A stretch of 64,000 nt of DNA from Acanthococcus lagerstroemiae (GCA_031841125.1 CM063108.1:43174122-43238121); one strand, 5' to 3'; counted from the first letter of the stretch, positions 10,050 to 19,543 are shown. Made by a program: numbers and translations. Notes: generated by a model from the letters alone, not told the origin.

Positions 10050-10090
10050 TTTAAAATTGTATTTAATAAGGAAAAAAATTTAATAAGAAT
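10050..10090 (-). promoter_or_regulatory. Paired CTTATTAAA motifs upstream of the polymerase
   Basis: On the minus strand the 45-base gap before the polymerase ATG reads TTCTTATTAAATTTT and then TTCCTTATTAAATAC. The same pair occurs before the zinc-finger gene (10613-10642). The match between two independent 5' regions suggests an element-specific promoter motif; this is inference. Confidence 0.4.
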
Positions 10091-10094
10091 ATTT

Positions 10095-10547
10095 TTATTT
10101 TTCATTGAGAAGATTATAATGAGATTTTGTTTTTAAATGTGCTTTGTAAGATACAGAATTTATGACTTTACCACAAGTACATATCATTAGGTTTTTTCTT
10201 TTTTCATAATCTTTTTTCAAATTTTCTTTCATTTTTTCTTGATTTCTATTATAGTATTCTTTAAATGATGTGTTCTTACATTCTTTACACCAGTTTTGAT
10301 TTCTAGCAAATTCTTCTATATTTTTATTATTTTTACATTTAGTGCAATATTTTCCATTTTCAAGCAAATGTATTGTAAGCATTAACTTTTGTAAAAATTC
10401 ATCAACATTATATTCTTTAAAAGTTGATCCTTTTTCTGTTAACATTTTGTTAATAGCTTTACTATTCTCTGAATCTGACATAGTTGACTTACAAGTATCA
10501 CGTAAAATATAATCACTAGTTGACGCGAGTGTATCAACAAGTTCCAT
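10095..10547 (-). CDS. Zinc-finger protein, 150 residues
   Basis: The frame lies directly upstream of the polymerase gene, in the same direction, with a 45-base gap. It shows two putative metal sites. One is a four-cysteine site, Cys68-x2-Cys71 with Cys87-x2-Cys90 (KYCTKCKN...WCKECKN). The other is a C2H2-like C-terminal finger (CTCG...YKAHLKTKSH, Cys123, Cys125, His137, His143). Small proteins with such fingers are common in large DNA viruses and Polinton-like elements and are thought to bind nucleic acid; the precise role is unknown. A basic helix (residues 94-118) separates the fingers. The first ATG gives the full length; an internal Met at residue 23 is an alternative start. Confidence 0.72.
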   Translation of the reverse strand: MELVDTLASTSDYILRDTCKSTMSDSENSKAINKMLTEKGSTFKEYNVDEFLQKLMLTIHLLENGKYCTKCKNNKNIEEFARNQNWCKECKNTSFKEYYNRNQEKMKENLKKDYEKRKNLMICTCGKVINSVSYKAHLKTKSHYNLLNEK

Positions 10548-10895
10548 CTTAACCTTTAACTAATACAGCAACTTGTATAAGATGGTTATATACAACTAGG
10601 TATTTAAAAGAAATAAATTTTAATAAGAATTTAATAAGGAAAAAACCTTCCTAAAATAGACATAAAACCATCCTAAAACCTTCCTAAAATACGTCTAAAT
10701 TAGACTCAAATTACGTCTGAATTAAAATTCCATTCAATTTACATCCAAATTAGGTTCAAATTATGTCTGCATTACATTCAAATTATATTTGATGAATAAA
10801 CCTTCACAAAATAGACATAAAACCTTCTCAAATTCGACATGAAATCTTAATAGAATATTAATGTTACTAGCATGAGTAGATCCATACCTATGTAT
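10548..10895. repeat. AT-rich gap with short imperfect repeats
   Basis: The 348 bases are made of loosely repeated phrases such as CCTTCCTAAAATAGACATAAAACC and CAAATTATGTCTG-like units every 20-30 bases (about 10645-10850). The part next to the zinc-finger gene holds a second CTTATTAAA pair (10613-10642). No gene is seen. The spaced repeats could be regulatory sites. Confidence 0.6.
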
Positions 10896-11513
10896 TCAAT
10901 TTTGTTGTATGATAGTAGCATCATTACTTAGACTAGGAACATTTACAGTTGTAATTTTCTTGATATTATTAAATCTAGGTCCTTTTCTAGGATCAGATTT
11001 CATTTGTTTCAATTCATCACGAGTTAATTCTTTAGTTCCTATTTCTGAAAATATGGGCTTGAAATCATCATGAAATTTAATATCTTTCAAAGTTTTCGTC
11101 ATATATTTTGATATTTTTTTATCTTTAGAATCTACAATAATTGTTGAGAAAACATTATTTAGTTCTTCAATTCCAGAATTATCATTATGCTTTTCAGCTT
11201 GAGATTTTATAATTTTTTTATATTTTTCCTCTCTCTCAAGTAGATTCTCTATCAATTCTTGATTCTTAAAATTGGCATACTTATAAATATCTGAAGTCAT
11301 ACTTGTTTGTTGTAGAGCTACAAAGAACTGTTTCATAATAATTTTCATATGATTATTTATATTTTTTAATCCATCGATAGCTTGAATTATTCTCTCTAGA
11401 TTACATTCCTCACTTTTTATCAATTCTTCCAATTCTTTATTTTTTGAAATTATTCTATCTAGACCTTCTAGCTCAACTTTTGAGGGCATGTATCTTTTTA
11501 TTTGGCTTTCCAT
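10896..11513 (-). CDS. Predicted coiled-coil protein, 205 residues
   Basis: The frame starts MESQIKRYMPSKVELEGL. Residues 20-110 are rich in Glu, Lys, Leu and Ile with heptad-like spacing (IISKNKELEELIKSEECNLE; ELIENLLEREEKYKKIIKSQ), which predicts a coiled coil. The C-terminal third is basic (MKSDPRKGPRFNNIKKIT). No catalytic motif or known domain is recognised. It is the first of three minus-strand genes (this one, zinc finger, polymerase). It is divergent from the HTH gene at 11739 across a 225-base region that holds a pentanucleotide repeat. A structural or terminal-protein-like role cannot be shown from sequence. Confidence 0.62.
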   Translation of the reverse strand: MESQIKRYMPSKVELEGLDRIISKNKELEELIKSEECNLERIIQAIDGLKNINNHMKIIMKQFFVALQQTSMTSDIYKYANFKNQELIENLLEREEKYKKIIKSQAEKHNDNSGIEELNNVFSTIIVDSKDKKISKYMTKTLKDIKFHDDFKPIFSEIGTKELTRDELKQMKSDPRKGPRFNNIKKITTVNVPSLSNDATIIQQN

Positions 11514-11539
11514 TTATTAGAATAAAATTTTATATTTTT

Positions 11540-11715
11540 TATATTGTATGGTGAGGTAAGGTATGGTATGGTATGGTGTGGTATGGTGTGGTATGGTGTG
11601 GTATGGTATGGTATGGTATGGTATGGTAAGGTATTAAGGTATGGTAAGGTATAGTAATATGGTATTGAAATAAGGTAATATTGTATGGAAGTATGGTATG
11701 GTATGGTATGGTAAA
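11540..11715 (+). repeat. GGTAT/GGTGT pentanucleotide repeat in a bidirectional promoter region
   Basis: About 30 copies of GGTAT, with GGTGT and GGTAA variants, fill the space between two divergent genes (starts at 11513 on minus and 11739 on plus). Both start codons are preceded by a similar AT leader (TAAAATTTTAT about 10-15 bases before ATG). A frame through the repeat (11498-11785, minus) is only a translation of the repeat. Confidence 0.85.
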
Positions 11716-11738
11716 AAATAAAAATTTTATATAAATAA

Positions 11739-12134
11739 ATGACTCCTAACGAGCTGATTAAAATATTAAAAGAATACGACTTCAAGAAAAATAGTGTAAG
11801 AAGTTTTTCTTTAAAATATAAAATAACTGAAAAGACTATTTTAAAATATTTAAAAGAGCATAAAATACCCTACAATAATAGGAAAATAAGTTATGAAATG
11901 AGTCGAAATTGTCTTGGTCAATACACATTTAAGAATGATACAAATAACATTACTCATAAATCCTGTCAAAATTCAAGTCAACCTAATAGTGATACTAAAA
12001 ATAAAAATAAGACTAGTTCTACACAACAATCTTCCAGTCAATCAGTAAACCACAATTATCAAAATAAAAAAAGTACTGGTAGTGTAAAAAATTTCACTGA
12101 ATTTAATAAAAAATATGAGAAGTTTTTTTCATAG
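11739..12134 (+). CDS. HTH-like protein with Ser/Asn/Gln-rich tail, 131 residues
   Basis: Residues 10-42 (ILKEYDFKKNSVRSFSLKYK, ITEKTILKYLKEH) have the spacing of a homeodomain-like helix-turn-helix, as in transposase and resolvase N-termini. A low-complexity Ser/Asn/Gln/Lys tail follows (about residues 70-115). The ATG lies in an AAATAAATG context. The frame stops just after a run of seven T (12123-12129). In another frame, coding-like codons continue to 12276, so the protein may be prematurely ended by an indel, or read on by frameshifting. DNA binding is inferred. Confidence 0.6.
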   Translation: MTPNELIKILKEYDFKKNSVRSFSLKYKITEKTILKYLKEHKIPYNNRKISYEMSRNCLGQYTFKNDTNNITHKSCQNSSQPNSDTKNKNKTSSTQQSSSQSVNHNYQNKKSTGSVKNFTEFNKKYEKFFS

Positions 12135-12154
12135 CCTTGAAAATTTGTTAAAGA

Positions 12155-12229
12155 ATGAAGAAAGCAAAACTGATACTTTTAGCGTTTCTTGTGATACTTG
12201 GAATAATCATAAAATTGACAACATTATAG
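12155..12229 (+). CDS. Possible 24-residue hydrophobic peptide
   Basis: A short frame just after the HTH gene reads MKKAKLILLAFLVILGIIIK plus four residues. That is a basic start followed by one membrane-length hydrophobic stretch. It overlaps the alternative continuation of the HTH gene in another frame, so at most one of the two is likely real. Evidence is length and composition only. Confidence 0.2.
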   Translation: MKKAKLILLAFLVILGIIIKLTTL

Positions 12230-12280
12230 CGCTCCATGCGGAGAAACTGAAAATGTTTTTTTTCTCTCCAAACTGACGTG

Positions 12281-12288
12281 TGACGTCA
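12281..12288. promoter_or_regulatory. CRE palindrome TGACGTCA upstream of the spliced gene
   Basis: A perfect cAMP-response-element palindrome within TGTGACGTCACA lies 202 bases before the start codon of the spliced gene. It marks the likely promoter region, and composition shifts here from very AT-rich to ordinary. Confidence 0.45.
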
Positions 12289-12398
12289 CACTTATTCTGA
12301 ATGTTCGACCTTGTGTCTGTGTATGTTGATGTTTTTGACTTTTTGTTCTCGCCAGTCGTTTCTCATCACATTCTCGTCGATTCTCGACACTTTCTCTT

Positions 12399-12488
12399 GG
12401 TGTTGGTCGTTTTTAGCAGACGAACGTAGAATTAGGATTCTCGAAGCTTGTTGTTGGTCGTTATTAGCAGTCGAACGTAGAATTAGAA
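12399..12488 (+). repeat. 51-bp tandem duplication in the 5' leader
   Basis: Two copies of a phrase beginning TGTTGGTCGTT and ending CGAACGTAGAATTAG (about 12399-12437 and 12450-12488) lie directly before the ATG of the spliced gene, presumably in its 5' UTR. Confidence 0.8.
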
Positions 12489-12489
12489 A

Positions 12490-15077
12490 ATGACTGATAA
12501 AGGTAAGTTCTATTCTTTCAATATCACATAGTTTATTTTCTCATTACTTAATCACTAGTTCGAGTCCTCATTATCGAGTGTGTCTACTACACACGAATAC
12601 TGAAATGGTCGCTATATTTGTACTCGGCTGTATAATTAAATGGAAGAGTTCGAAAGTGGCTGCTTAAAGTAAGTTCCATGAAAGGAAACAATAGAGGTAC
12701 TTGGTAGTACAGTACAAAGAGTTTATTTACGATTGATGAGATGATGATTCACAATGGACGTCAACGGATACTTTCTGACTGGTACTTTAGTGGGTTCAGA
12801 TGCAAGGTATCACTTCATTCGTACATCACTACGATTATTTCATGCTTCAGAATCTGACGTAGGAATATTTTCCATGAATAAAACGTCTTCAAATCTGAGG
12901 TGCTAAGATTATTTTCGAAATCCCAATTTAATTAATTTTATTAAAATTATTATATTTCAGATCTGCAGATCAATGGTCCTTCGAAATCGGCTTCAAAAGT
13001 ACCGTCTCCAGATAAGGTCGAATTGAAAAAAAAGAGGAGAATGGCCCATGTATGTAAATCCTAAATCGATATAAATTTCTTATATTGTTGAGAGTGATTA
13101 TGTATTACTTCTTTTTTCTTGAAAGGTGGTCGATCCAATGAAAATGAGTCGTGAACTATTTGTTGATGACGAGTCCTATGCAACCTATCAACAACAACTA
13201 AAACTCATGGAGCATGCAGCAAAAGGTCTTGTTGATGAATTTGCGGACTTAGAAGCTGAAAAGGACGATTTGACGACTTGTGCCGGAAAGATTGTCGGAA
13301 AGATGGAAACTGAAAAGGTAACTATGTTTTACTCCCGTGATTTATAACATTCCGTAAAACGAGTAATTACTCAACTTTTCACAAATCACTATGTTTTTTC
13401 ATTTTATATTTGTACTGTTTATTCAATCATTCTTCTATCGAGTTAGTGTTTTGTTCCGTAAAATGAATGATTACTCGTGTTTTTCAATCTAGTGTGTTGA
13501 AAATCGTTTTAAAATTGAGCTCCCAGATTCTTATTTTCGTAAACAGTTTTGGAACCTTCGTTTCATTTGATTTTCACCTTTTCTCGAGGGAGATGGATGA
13601 ATTTCGATGCCTCGTTTTATTATTTCAAGATCTAAGTTTCTCATTGTCTGTAGCTGAAAATTACGTCTTCCTTACGAATTATTTATCGAATCGTATCGTT
13701 TATTTTTCCCATTTGTCGACGAAATATTGTGTGATAAGTATTCTTCGGGTTCATTCAAATTTTTCTTGAGATCATGTGTCGATTGATTTGAACTTCGATA
13801 GCCGGTGTCAATATCTGTAAAAATTCGTTGCTGATAATGAGGTTTTAGTTTCTTCTTTTACGAGTTATTTCCGAGTCATAATGAGCTAAATACGAAAGTC
13901 ACTTTCAGATTAATACTCGTAATAACCTCTGTATAAAAAATCCGTCTATCGAGATAGTGTTTTCAAGACCTCTACAAAATATTGCGAGGTAAAAATTCTT
14001 TGTGCGTCGATTTTTTTTCTCATTTTTCGTGAAATCGTTGTACAAAGTTTAAACTATGTACATATCAAAAAATTCTGGAAGTTGAGTTAGGATATGTTGT
14101 AATTGAAATTATATTTTCTAGCACCGTTGTATTACACTTCAATATTTTCTCAATAAAATAATGTATGATGTATTATTCTTTTGTTTTTTCAGGTAGTCAT
14201 TGAAAACTTTGCTCGAAAGGTGGCATGCCCGACTCGATTGCGGTATTCTATAGAAACTTTTCCGAAATATTTTGTTTTTTCGATGGATGACATGAATCGT
14301 CGCATTTCCGATTTAAACACGAAAATGGTTGCAGCGCTTGATTCGTCACGAAGAGTTACTAATTTAGTAAATTTCGTGAGACAGTTTGCCTCTCTAACAT
14401 CAAAATCAGAAGATGATCAGAATTCAAAATTTCCTGCTGTATGGAAGCGCTTAAAATCTGAACTTCCAATGCTAATAAAACCACAAAACCCGACAGACCT
14501 GCAGAAAATTATTATAGAATTATATGAGGCAGCTAATGAAAGCATTGCCAAACAAACATGGTTGAATAACGTCAAAGTTTGGAAGACTAAGTTGGGTGAA
14601 CTGACGTTTGAAGACCTCACAACCGTGAAGGATCTAGCTTCCATAGGAGAGGAAGATATTCGTGAGAAAATAGAACAAGGTGATTTTGATAAAATATTTA
14701 AGAATGAATATGAAAAAGAGTACGTCCTTGACCTATTGAAATTAAGAAAAATTGGTACAGATTTACCTTCGATGTATAAGATATGTTTTTGGATCCTTCA
14801 TGTATCGGTAGATGAGGAGGTTGAAAAACTTAGGAAGAAAATTAGTGGTGAATGGCCAGGTGAAATTCGAGCTGTCAGATACGATTATTACTGTACGAAA
14901 GTAGTTGAATTATATAATCTCGTGTCCGAATTGAGTAAGCATGGCCCAGGCTTAATTCCTCCGTTAAATTGCAAGCCTACGATAACAGATTTTCACGAAT
15001 ACCTGAAGCAGTTGTCGTCCATTGGTGGTAAAAGTTTAGCTTTTGTGGCTGAAACGTTGTATGTAAATGAAGAGTAA
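12490..15077 (+). CDS. Spliced gene inside the element, 392-residue protein of unknown function
   Basis: I join four exons with consensus splice sites and consistent phases: 12490-12502 (donor GTAAGT), 12961-13049 (acceptor TTTCAG, donor GTATGT), 13126-13317 (acceptor GAAAG, donor GTAACT) and 14193-15077 (acceptor TTTTTTCAG), ending MNEE-TAA... in YVNEE. The protein begins MTDKD and carries a basic cluster KKKRR (about residues 28-32) that could be a nuclear signal. Residues 50-80 look like a coiled coil. A long helical C-terminal part includes FVRQFASLTSKSED, KTWLNNVKVWKTK-like stretches and SMYKICFWILHV. I recognise no family. GC content is clearly higher than in the viral-like block, and it is the only gene of the element with introns. 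This suggests a host gene captured as cargo, or a host-adapted element gene. It lies within the TRPA intron on the same strand. Confidence 0.72.
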
Positions 15078-16783
15078 TGAATATTGTTTAGCTTGTTGAC
15101 GAAATTTCTTCCAAGTTTTCCATTTCATACTAGGTACAGTTCTTTAGCTGTATATTTTAATTTATCAATCGTGGATAATTCATCAAATTATATTCTTTTT
15201 AAAATCGATTTCATTATTTTTTCCTGCTCGTCATCGTTTATACACTTTTATTGAAAAGTATTTTCTCTGATATTGATACTCATTCTTGGAGAAATATGAC
15301 TGAACAGTGTGAGTGGGGTGGAGACCATTGGAGAGTAAAATTACTTAATTTTCTTTATAAACTTGACTAAAAAACGTGCACGATTTATAAGGTACTGAAT
15401 ATTAGCATTTCTAGAGAGTTTTTGATGGAATTTGGTACGAATAATAACGTGTGCTCGAAAAAATTTTCGAACCATTAGAGAAGAAAATACAGTGAAACAC
15501 TTGAAGAAATCTATAAAATCCTGGCTGATGGTGACATATTTTGACTAGTTTTGATGGAATTTGATGCAAAATGGATACAAAAAAATTGAAAATTTTGTAA
15601 AATGACGACAGAAAATAAGGAGAAAATGATCCATTTGTCTTCTGAAAACAACAAAAATTGGCGAGTTAATTTTCAGGAATTTATAAAAGTGAAGAAAATT
15701 GGGTGAAAAGTTTAGAAATCTTTAACTGTCCCAGAACATATACTGTGGCCCAGGATCTCATACATTTTAACTAGTTTTTATGTAAAATGGATACAATTTT
15801 GTAAAATGGTGGCAGAAAATAAGGAGAAAATGATCCATTTTTCTTCTGAAAACAGCAAAAATTAGTGAGTCAATTTCGAAGGATTTTTGAAAGCATGGAA
15901 ATCATACTGAGTATACTAATCTTATGCGTTCAACCAGTAGTTGAATGATAGGCTCTGTTATCGTTATTCGATGCGGAAGTTGCGGTTTTGCAAATTTTTT
16001 TTTTGATACAACGTCGTCTTATATTTTATACGATAATTTTACGTGACAGACGATTTCTCTAAAAAAGGTCTGAAATACGAATAAAAATCACTTTGTTTTT
16101 GTCTGAACGTTTCCTGAATGATTACACGCTCATTTTTTTGAAGTGATATTGATATTCATTTTTTGGAGAAATATAACTGAACAGGATGAGTGGGGTGGAG
16201 ACCACTGGAGAGTAAAATTACTTAAATTTCTTTATAAACTCGACTGAAAAAACATGCACGGAAAAACCGTGCATGATTTACAAGGCTCAAAATGACATAC
16301 ACCTAATTTTTAGAGGGTTGAGAAAAACGATAGAAATTTGATACAAAAGTTGTAAAATTTTCGAACCAGTGGAGAAGAAAAATATTCATATTCGATTTAA
16401 AAACAGTAAAATATTCAGTGCAGAAATTAGAGGATTTTCAAGAATTTTTAGGGTTTGTTAGAAACGTTAATGAGAAATTAGCCTCTGAGCTTGACTGCGC
16501 TAGAACATATATAAGCTATCATTTTTTTCTTCAGAGGTGAAAAATAGGGAAGAAAGTGAAAGAAATCTTCAACTGTCACAGATTGATGATTTCTATAAGT
16601 AGAGGGTTAAAACAGTTAAATATCAATATGAAATTTTGTTTTTTCTTGAGAACTGAAAAATGGGGGAGAATAAATATAATGTATCATTTTTTTCTTCAGA
16701 GGTGAAAAATGGGGAAAGAAGTGAAAGAAATCTTCAACTGTGCCAAGAGTATTATTACCTATCACAGATTGATGATTTCTATG
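15078..16783 (+). repeat. Right arm of the element: duplicated and subterminal repeats
   Basis: A block at about 15262-15480 recurs at about 16141-16400 (shared GAGTGGGGTGGAGACCA, GGAGAGTAAAATTACTTAA, TTTATAAACT). Nearer the end, diverged pieces of the terminal repeat recur: TGCGCTAGAACATATATAAG at about 16496, and TTTTTTCTTGAGAACTGAAA at about 16638 and about 16932. Phrases like GAGGTGAAAAATGGGG plus GAAAGAAATCTTCAACTGT occur two or three times. No open frame is worth calling. It probably includes the 3' UTR of the spliced gene. Confidence 0.75.
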
Positions 16784-17015
16784 AGAGAAAGAGTTGAAAG
16801 ATAGGAAATTGATATAATTTGGATACAACATTTATAAAATTTTCAAACTAGAGGATATGAGAAAATAGGATGAAATGATTAAAATTATCCTTAAAAATAA
16901 TTAAATATTCAATACAGAAATTTAGAGAATTTTTATTTTTTCTTGAGAACTGAAAAATGGGGGAAAAAGTAAGAGAAATCATTACTGCGCTAGAACATAC
17001 ATAAGGTATCTACTC
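16784..17015 (-). repeat. Right terminal inverted repeat
   Basis: This is the exact reverse complement of 2584-2815. Its outer edge CTACTC is followed by ATAC, the same four bases that precede the left repeat. Confidence 0.9.
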
Positions 17016-17019
17016 ATAC

Positions 17020-18531
17020 GTACTTAATTTTCAGAAAATATCTTAAGAATGAAAGAGTTTAAAAAAATGAAGAGAACCAAACTGATAGATGTTAAAATTT
17101 CCTTTCAGATGAGTCTTTTTTCATTTCAATCAAAGCAATTTTCTAAAATGATCACTTTTACAGCAGTTCATCTTCTTCACGCTATTAAAATTGTAGAGCC
17201 CGACTCTTTAGCGCTCTCAGTCCGAATAGGCTACATTCAGCGGAGGCTTTAATAACTACCACTGATTTCATCAAATTGGAACGCACTCAGTGATGGATAT
17301 CTATAATTATACTTGATGCTAAGTGGTCTGAAAATCTAGATACTCAATAAGTCGTTATACATCAAAGAATAATTGTTAGGGGAAACTCTTGCACCTTGGG
17401 AGTGTTGTACCATGGGACTCTCGCTATTCACGCTGTCGAACGCTAAACAGATGCGGTCAGATGATGCATATGTAAGAACTCGGGTAACCTTGCATTTGTT
17501 TGGCGTCCGCATTTGTAGCCTAGTTCCTGAGTTATCAATGTTTACATAGAAAAAACACAAAAAGTAAAAATGTTAACTATATTTCCAAGGTTTTTCCACG
17601 TATCATAAAACTAATTAAAATATCCAGTTTTTTGTCATCAGACGCCATATTTCAATAGAAGTCCACCTATAGAATTGTTTTTTGTTGAAAGGATATAGCG
17701 TGGGCGAGAGATAACGAAAAAATTCTCGCAAAGAGGATGTTGCCCCTCAGGAATTTTTTGGTGTTGTACCTTGGAGTGTTGTTCGAATCCTAATAGCTTG
17801 CCGCAGGTGCTCTATATGCACGTGTTGAAGTTTATTGTTTTCAGATCATTAATAGACTACGCCTACTCGTAGAAGTAAAGTTGAGGTAAAAAATAAATAA
17901 ATAATGAGAAGATGGAGGAAGCCGTAAATGTCGTCCTGAATAAGTTTTTAATCTTCAACCTGCATATTTTTGGGGTGTGTTTTATCGGCACGAAAGGAAA
18001 AGTCAAAATGCACGAAATAAGTAAGGTGTATGAACCTATGAACAAAATATTTGTATGACAAAAGAAAGAATAATGCACTCACGAAAAAGAAAAAAATCGA
18101 ATGGAAGAGAAAGCATGTTAACTAGCTGATGGGAAATAAATATATGCGAACAAAATTTTAAAGCCTTTTAAGCATTAAATAAAAAATAATTTAAAAATGT
18201 AAATTTTTGCAGGAAAAATAAATTTGAGTAGGTATACCTTATTAATGTACGTTGCGGTTAAATGCACACATTATTACCGCCCAAATGAAAGTTTAAAAAT
18301 TAAAATAAAATAAAAAAAAATAAAAATAACGCTTGGCCTTTGTCGGCTCTGCCCCCTTTTCCTTCTTTGCCCTTCTGAACTTCTACAGAGCTAAAAGTTT
18401 CGCGTTATTCCAGCCACACACGAGTTATTCGCCTTTTCTCTTTCTGTTCGGCTGCTCAGCAAATTCATCTTCTTCATTTTCCGACGTTTCGTTAAAATTT
18501 TTAACATACGTGAGGGTCATCGAAACAAAAC
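17020..18531. other. TRPA intron, right part
   Basis: No gene is seen. Frames are short and lack domains. A phrase around 'gtgttgtacc' plus 'ttgg' recurs at 17400 and 17762 and, inverted, near 20196, so some of it is repeat-derived. Confidence 0.5.
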
Positions 18532-19543
18532 AGTAGCGTAAATCGTCCATTTTTGGCCAGGGTACCATCTTTGGCCAAATTTCTCATAAATTTGCTAGCA
18601 AATAAGGACTGGGTAACACTGGGAATGTGATTTTTGCTCTACGAAATCAGTGAACACTGCCGTGTATATGGTATGTTGTATTTTCAAGTTCACATCACAA
18701 TTTTTTTTTTTTTTAATTGATCTATGGCGGACTTCAAAATTTCAGTGATTTCTTATCAAAATTCTCATGAATCCAGCAATTGGAAAGATCGTCATACGAA
18801 CACTTCCAGGCGGTAATTTGCACTAGGCAATGTATTTGTATTTTTCTACTTGTAGTATTAGTAATGGATTTTGATTTAAAAAATTGGTTTTTACTCTGTT
18901 TTTCATTAATTAAGAGGCATGGCCAAGTGAAGGTCTCGAATTTAATAATTTCACCATCTTTGGCCAGCAACCTGTCCAAAGATGGGTACAGTGCTAATCC
19001 ATTTTTGGCCACCCTTTGTTATGAACGAATTAGAAGAGCTGAAAATTTCTCATAAAATTCGCAGATTTTTCGTCATGTTACTACTGAAGTGTCGCACAAA
19101 AAATAAGAAGAAACATACCAATAATTTTTAAAGCAATTTACGAATAAGAAATGACGCACCAGAAGTGTGAGATTTGTTTTTATGAAGCTTAAACGTGTGA
19201 AAATTCTACCCTGCAAATGAAATATAATCCATGGGGCCAAAAATGGTAATGAAGTGGGCCATACATGACAAAACTGGCCAAAGATGGGTGTTTTAGGGTG
19301 GGCCATAGATGGCAAAACTGGCCAAAGATGGGTGTTTTAAGTTACAATTTTTCTATTTTCAGTTACTACGCAAGTGAATCATTTATATGAGCAGATGAAC
19401 AAAGTTTCCCAGTTCTTCAGAACATAAACAATGATGATAAGACAAATTTCATGGAAGAAAACTGATTCTTGTATTTTTAAATGGCGTTCAAAGTTGAAGA
19501 ATCTCCTTAACCTGGCCAAAAGTGGACGATTTACCCTACTCCG
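18532..19543. mobile_element. 1-kb inverted-repeat element built of GGCCAAAGATGG motifs
   Basis: The left end AGTAGCGTAAATCGTCCA...TTTTGGCCAGG and the right end CCTGGCCAAAAGTGGACGATTTACCCTACT are imperfect inverted repeats of about 30 bases. The inside is studded with TGGCCAAAGATGG and its complement (18552, 18568, 18948, 18972, 19000, 19232, 19269, 19319). It includes a tandem duplication of about 52 bp at 19240-19345 (GGGCCATA...TGGCAAAACTGGCCAAAGATGGGTGTTTTA). No transposase is seen and no target duplication is obvious. It is a non-autonomous DNA element of unassigned superfamily. Confidence 0.65.

Larger units (their letters stand above)
2584..17015. mobile_element. 14.4-kb polymerase-bearing element with perfect terminal inverted repeats
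   Basis: The segment is bounded by a 232-bp inverted repeat in which I find no mismatch or gap by eye (2584-2815 against 16784-17015). The same four bases, ATAC, lie immediately outside both ends (2580-2583 and 17016-17019), as expected of a short target-site duplication. Termini read GAGTAGATACC...GGTATCTACTC. Inside are an intact protein-primed family B DNA polymerase, a zinc-finger protein, a coiled-coil protein, two HTH-like proteins, two acidic proteins, a small helical protein with a broken paralogue, and a spliced 392-codon gene. Long inverted repeats plus pPolB are the signature of self-synthesising Polinton/adintovirus-like elements. Polintons usually make 6-bp duplications and encode integrase, ATPase and capsids; none of those is visible here. 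It lies in an intron, so the host channel reading frame is not interrupted. An alternative is two copies of a 232-bp repeat that happen to flank the region. Confidence 0.72.

Noticed and set aside
11498..11785. 95-codon minus frame rich in Tyr-His-Thr-Ile-Pro
   Set aside because: It is only the translation of the GGTAT pentanucleotide array.
13467..13769. 100-codon frame within the third intron of the spliced gene
   Set aside because: It lies between a good donor and acceptor, shows no domain and has intron-like composition.
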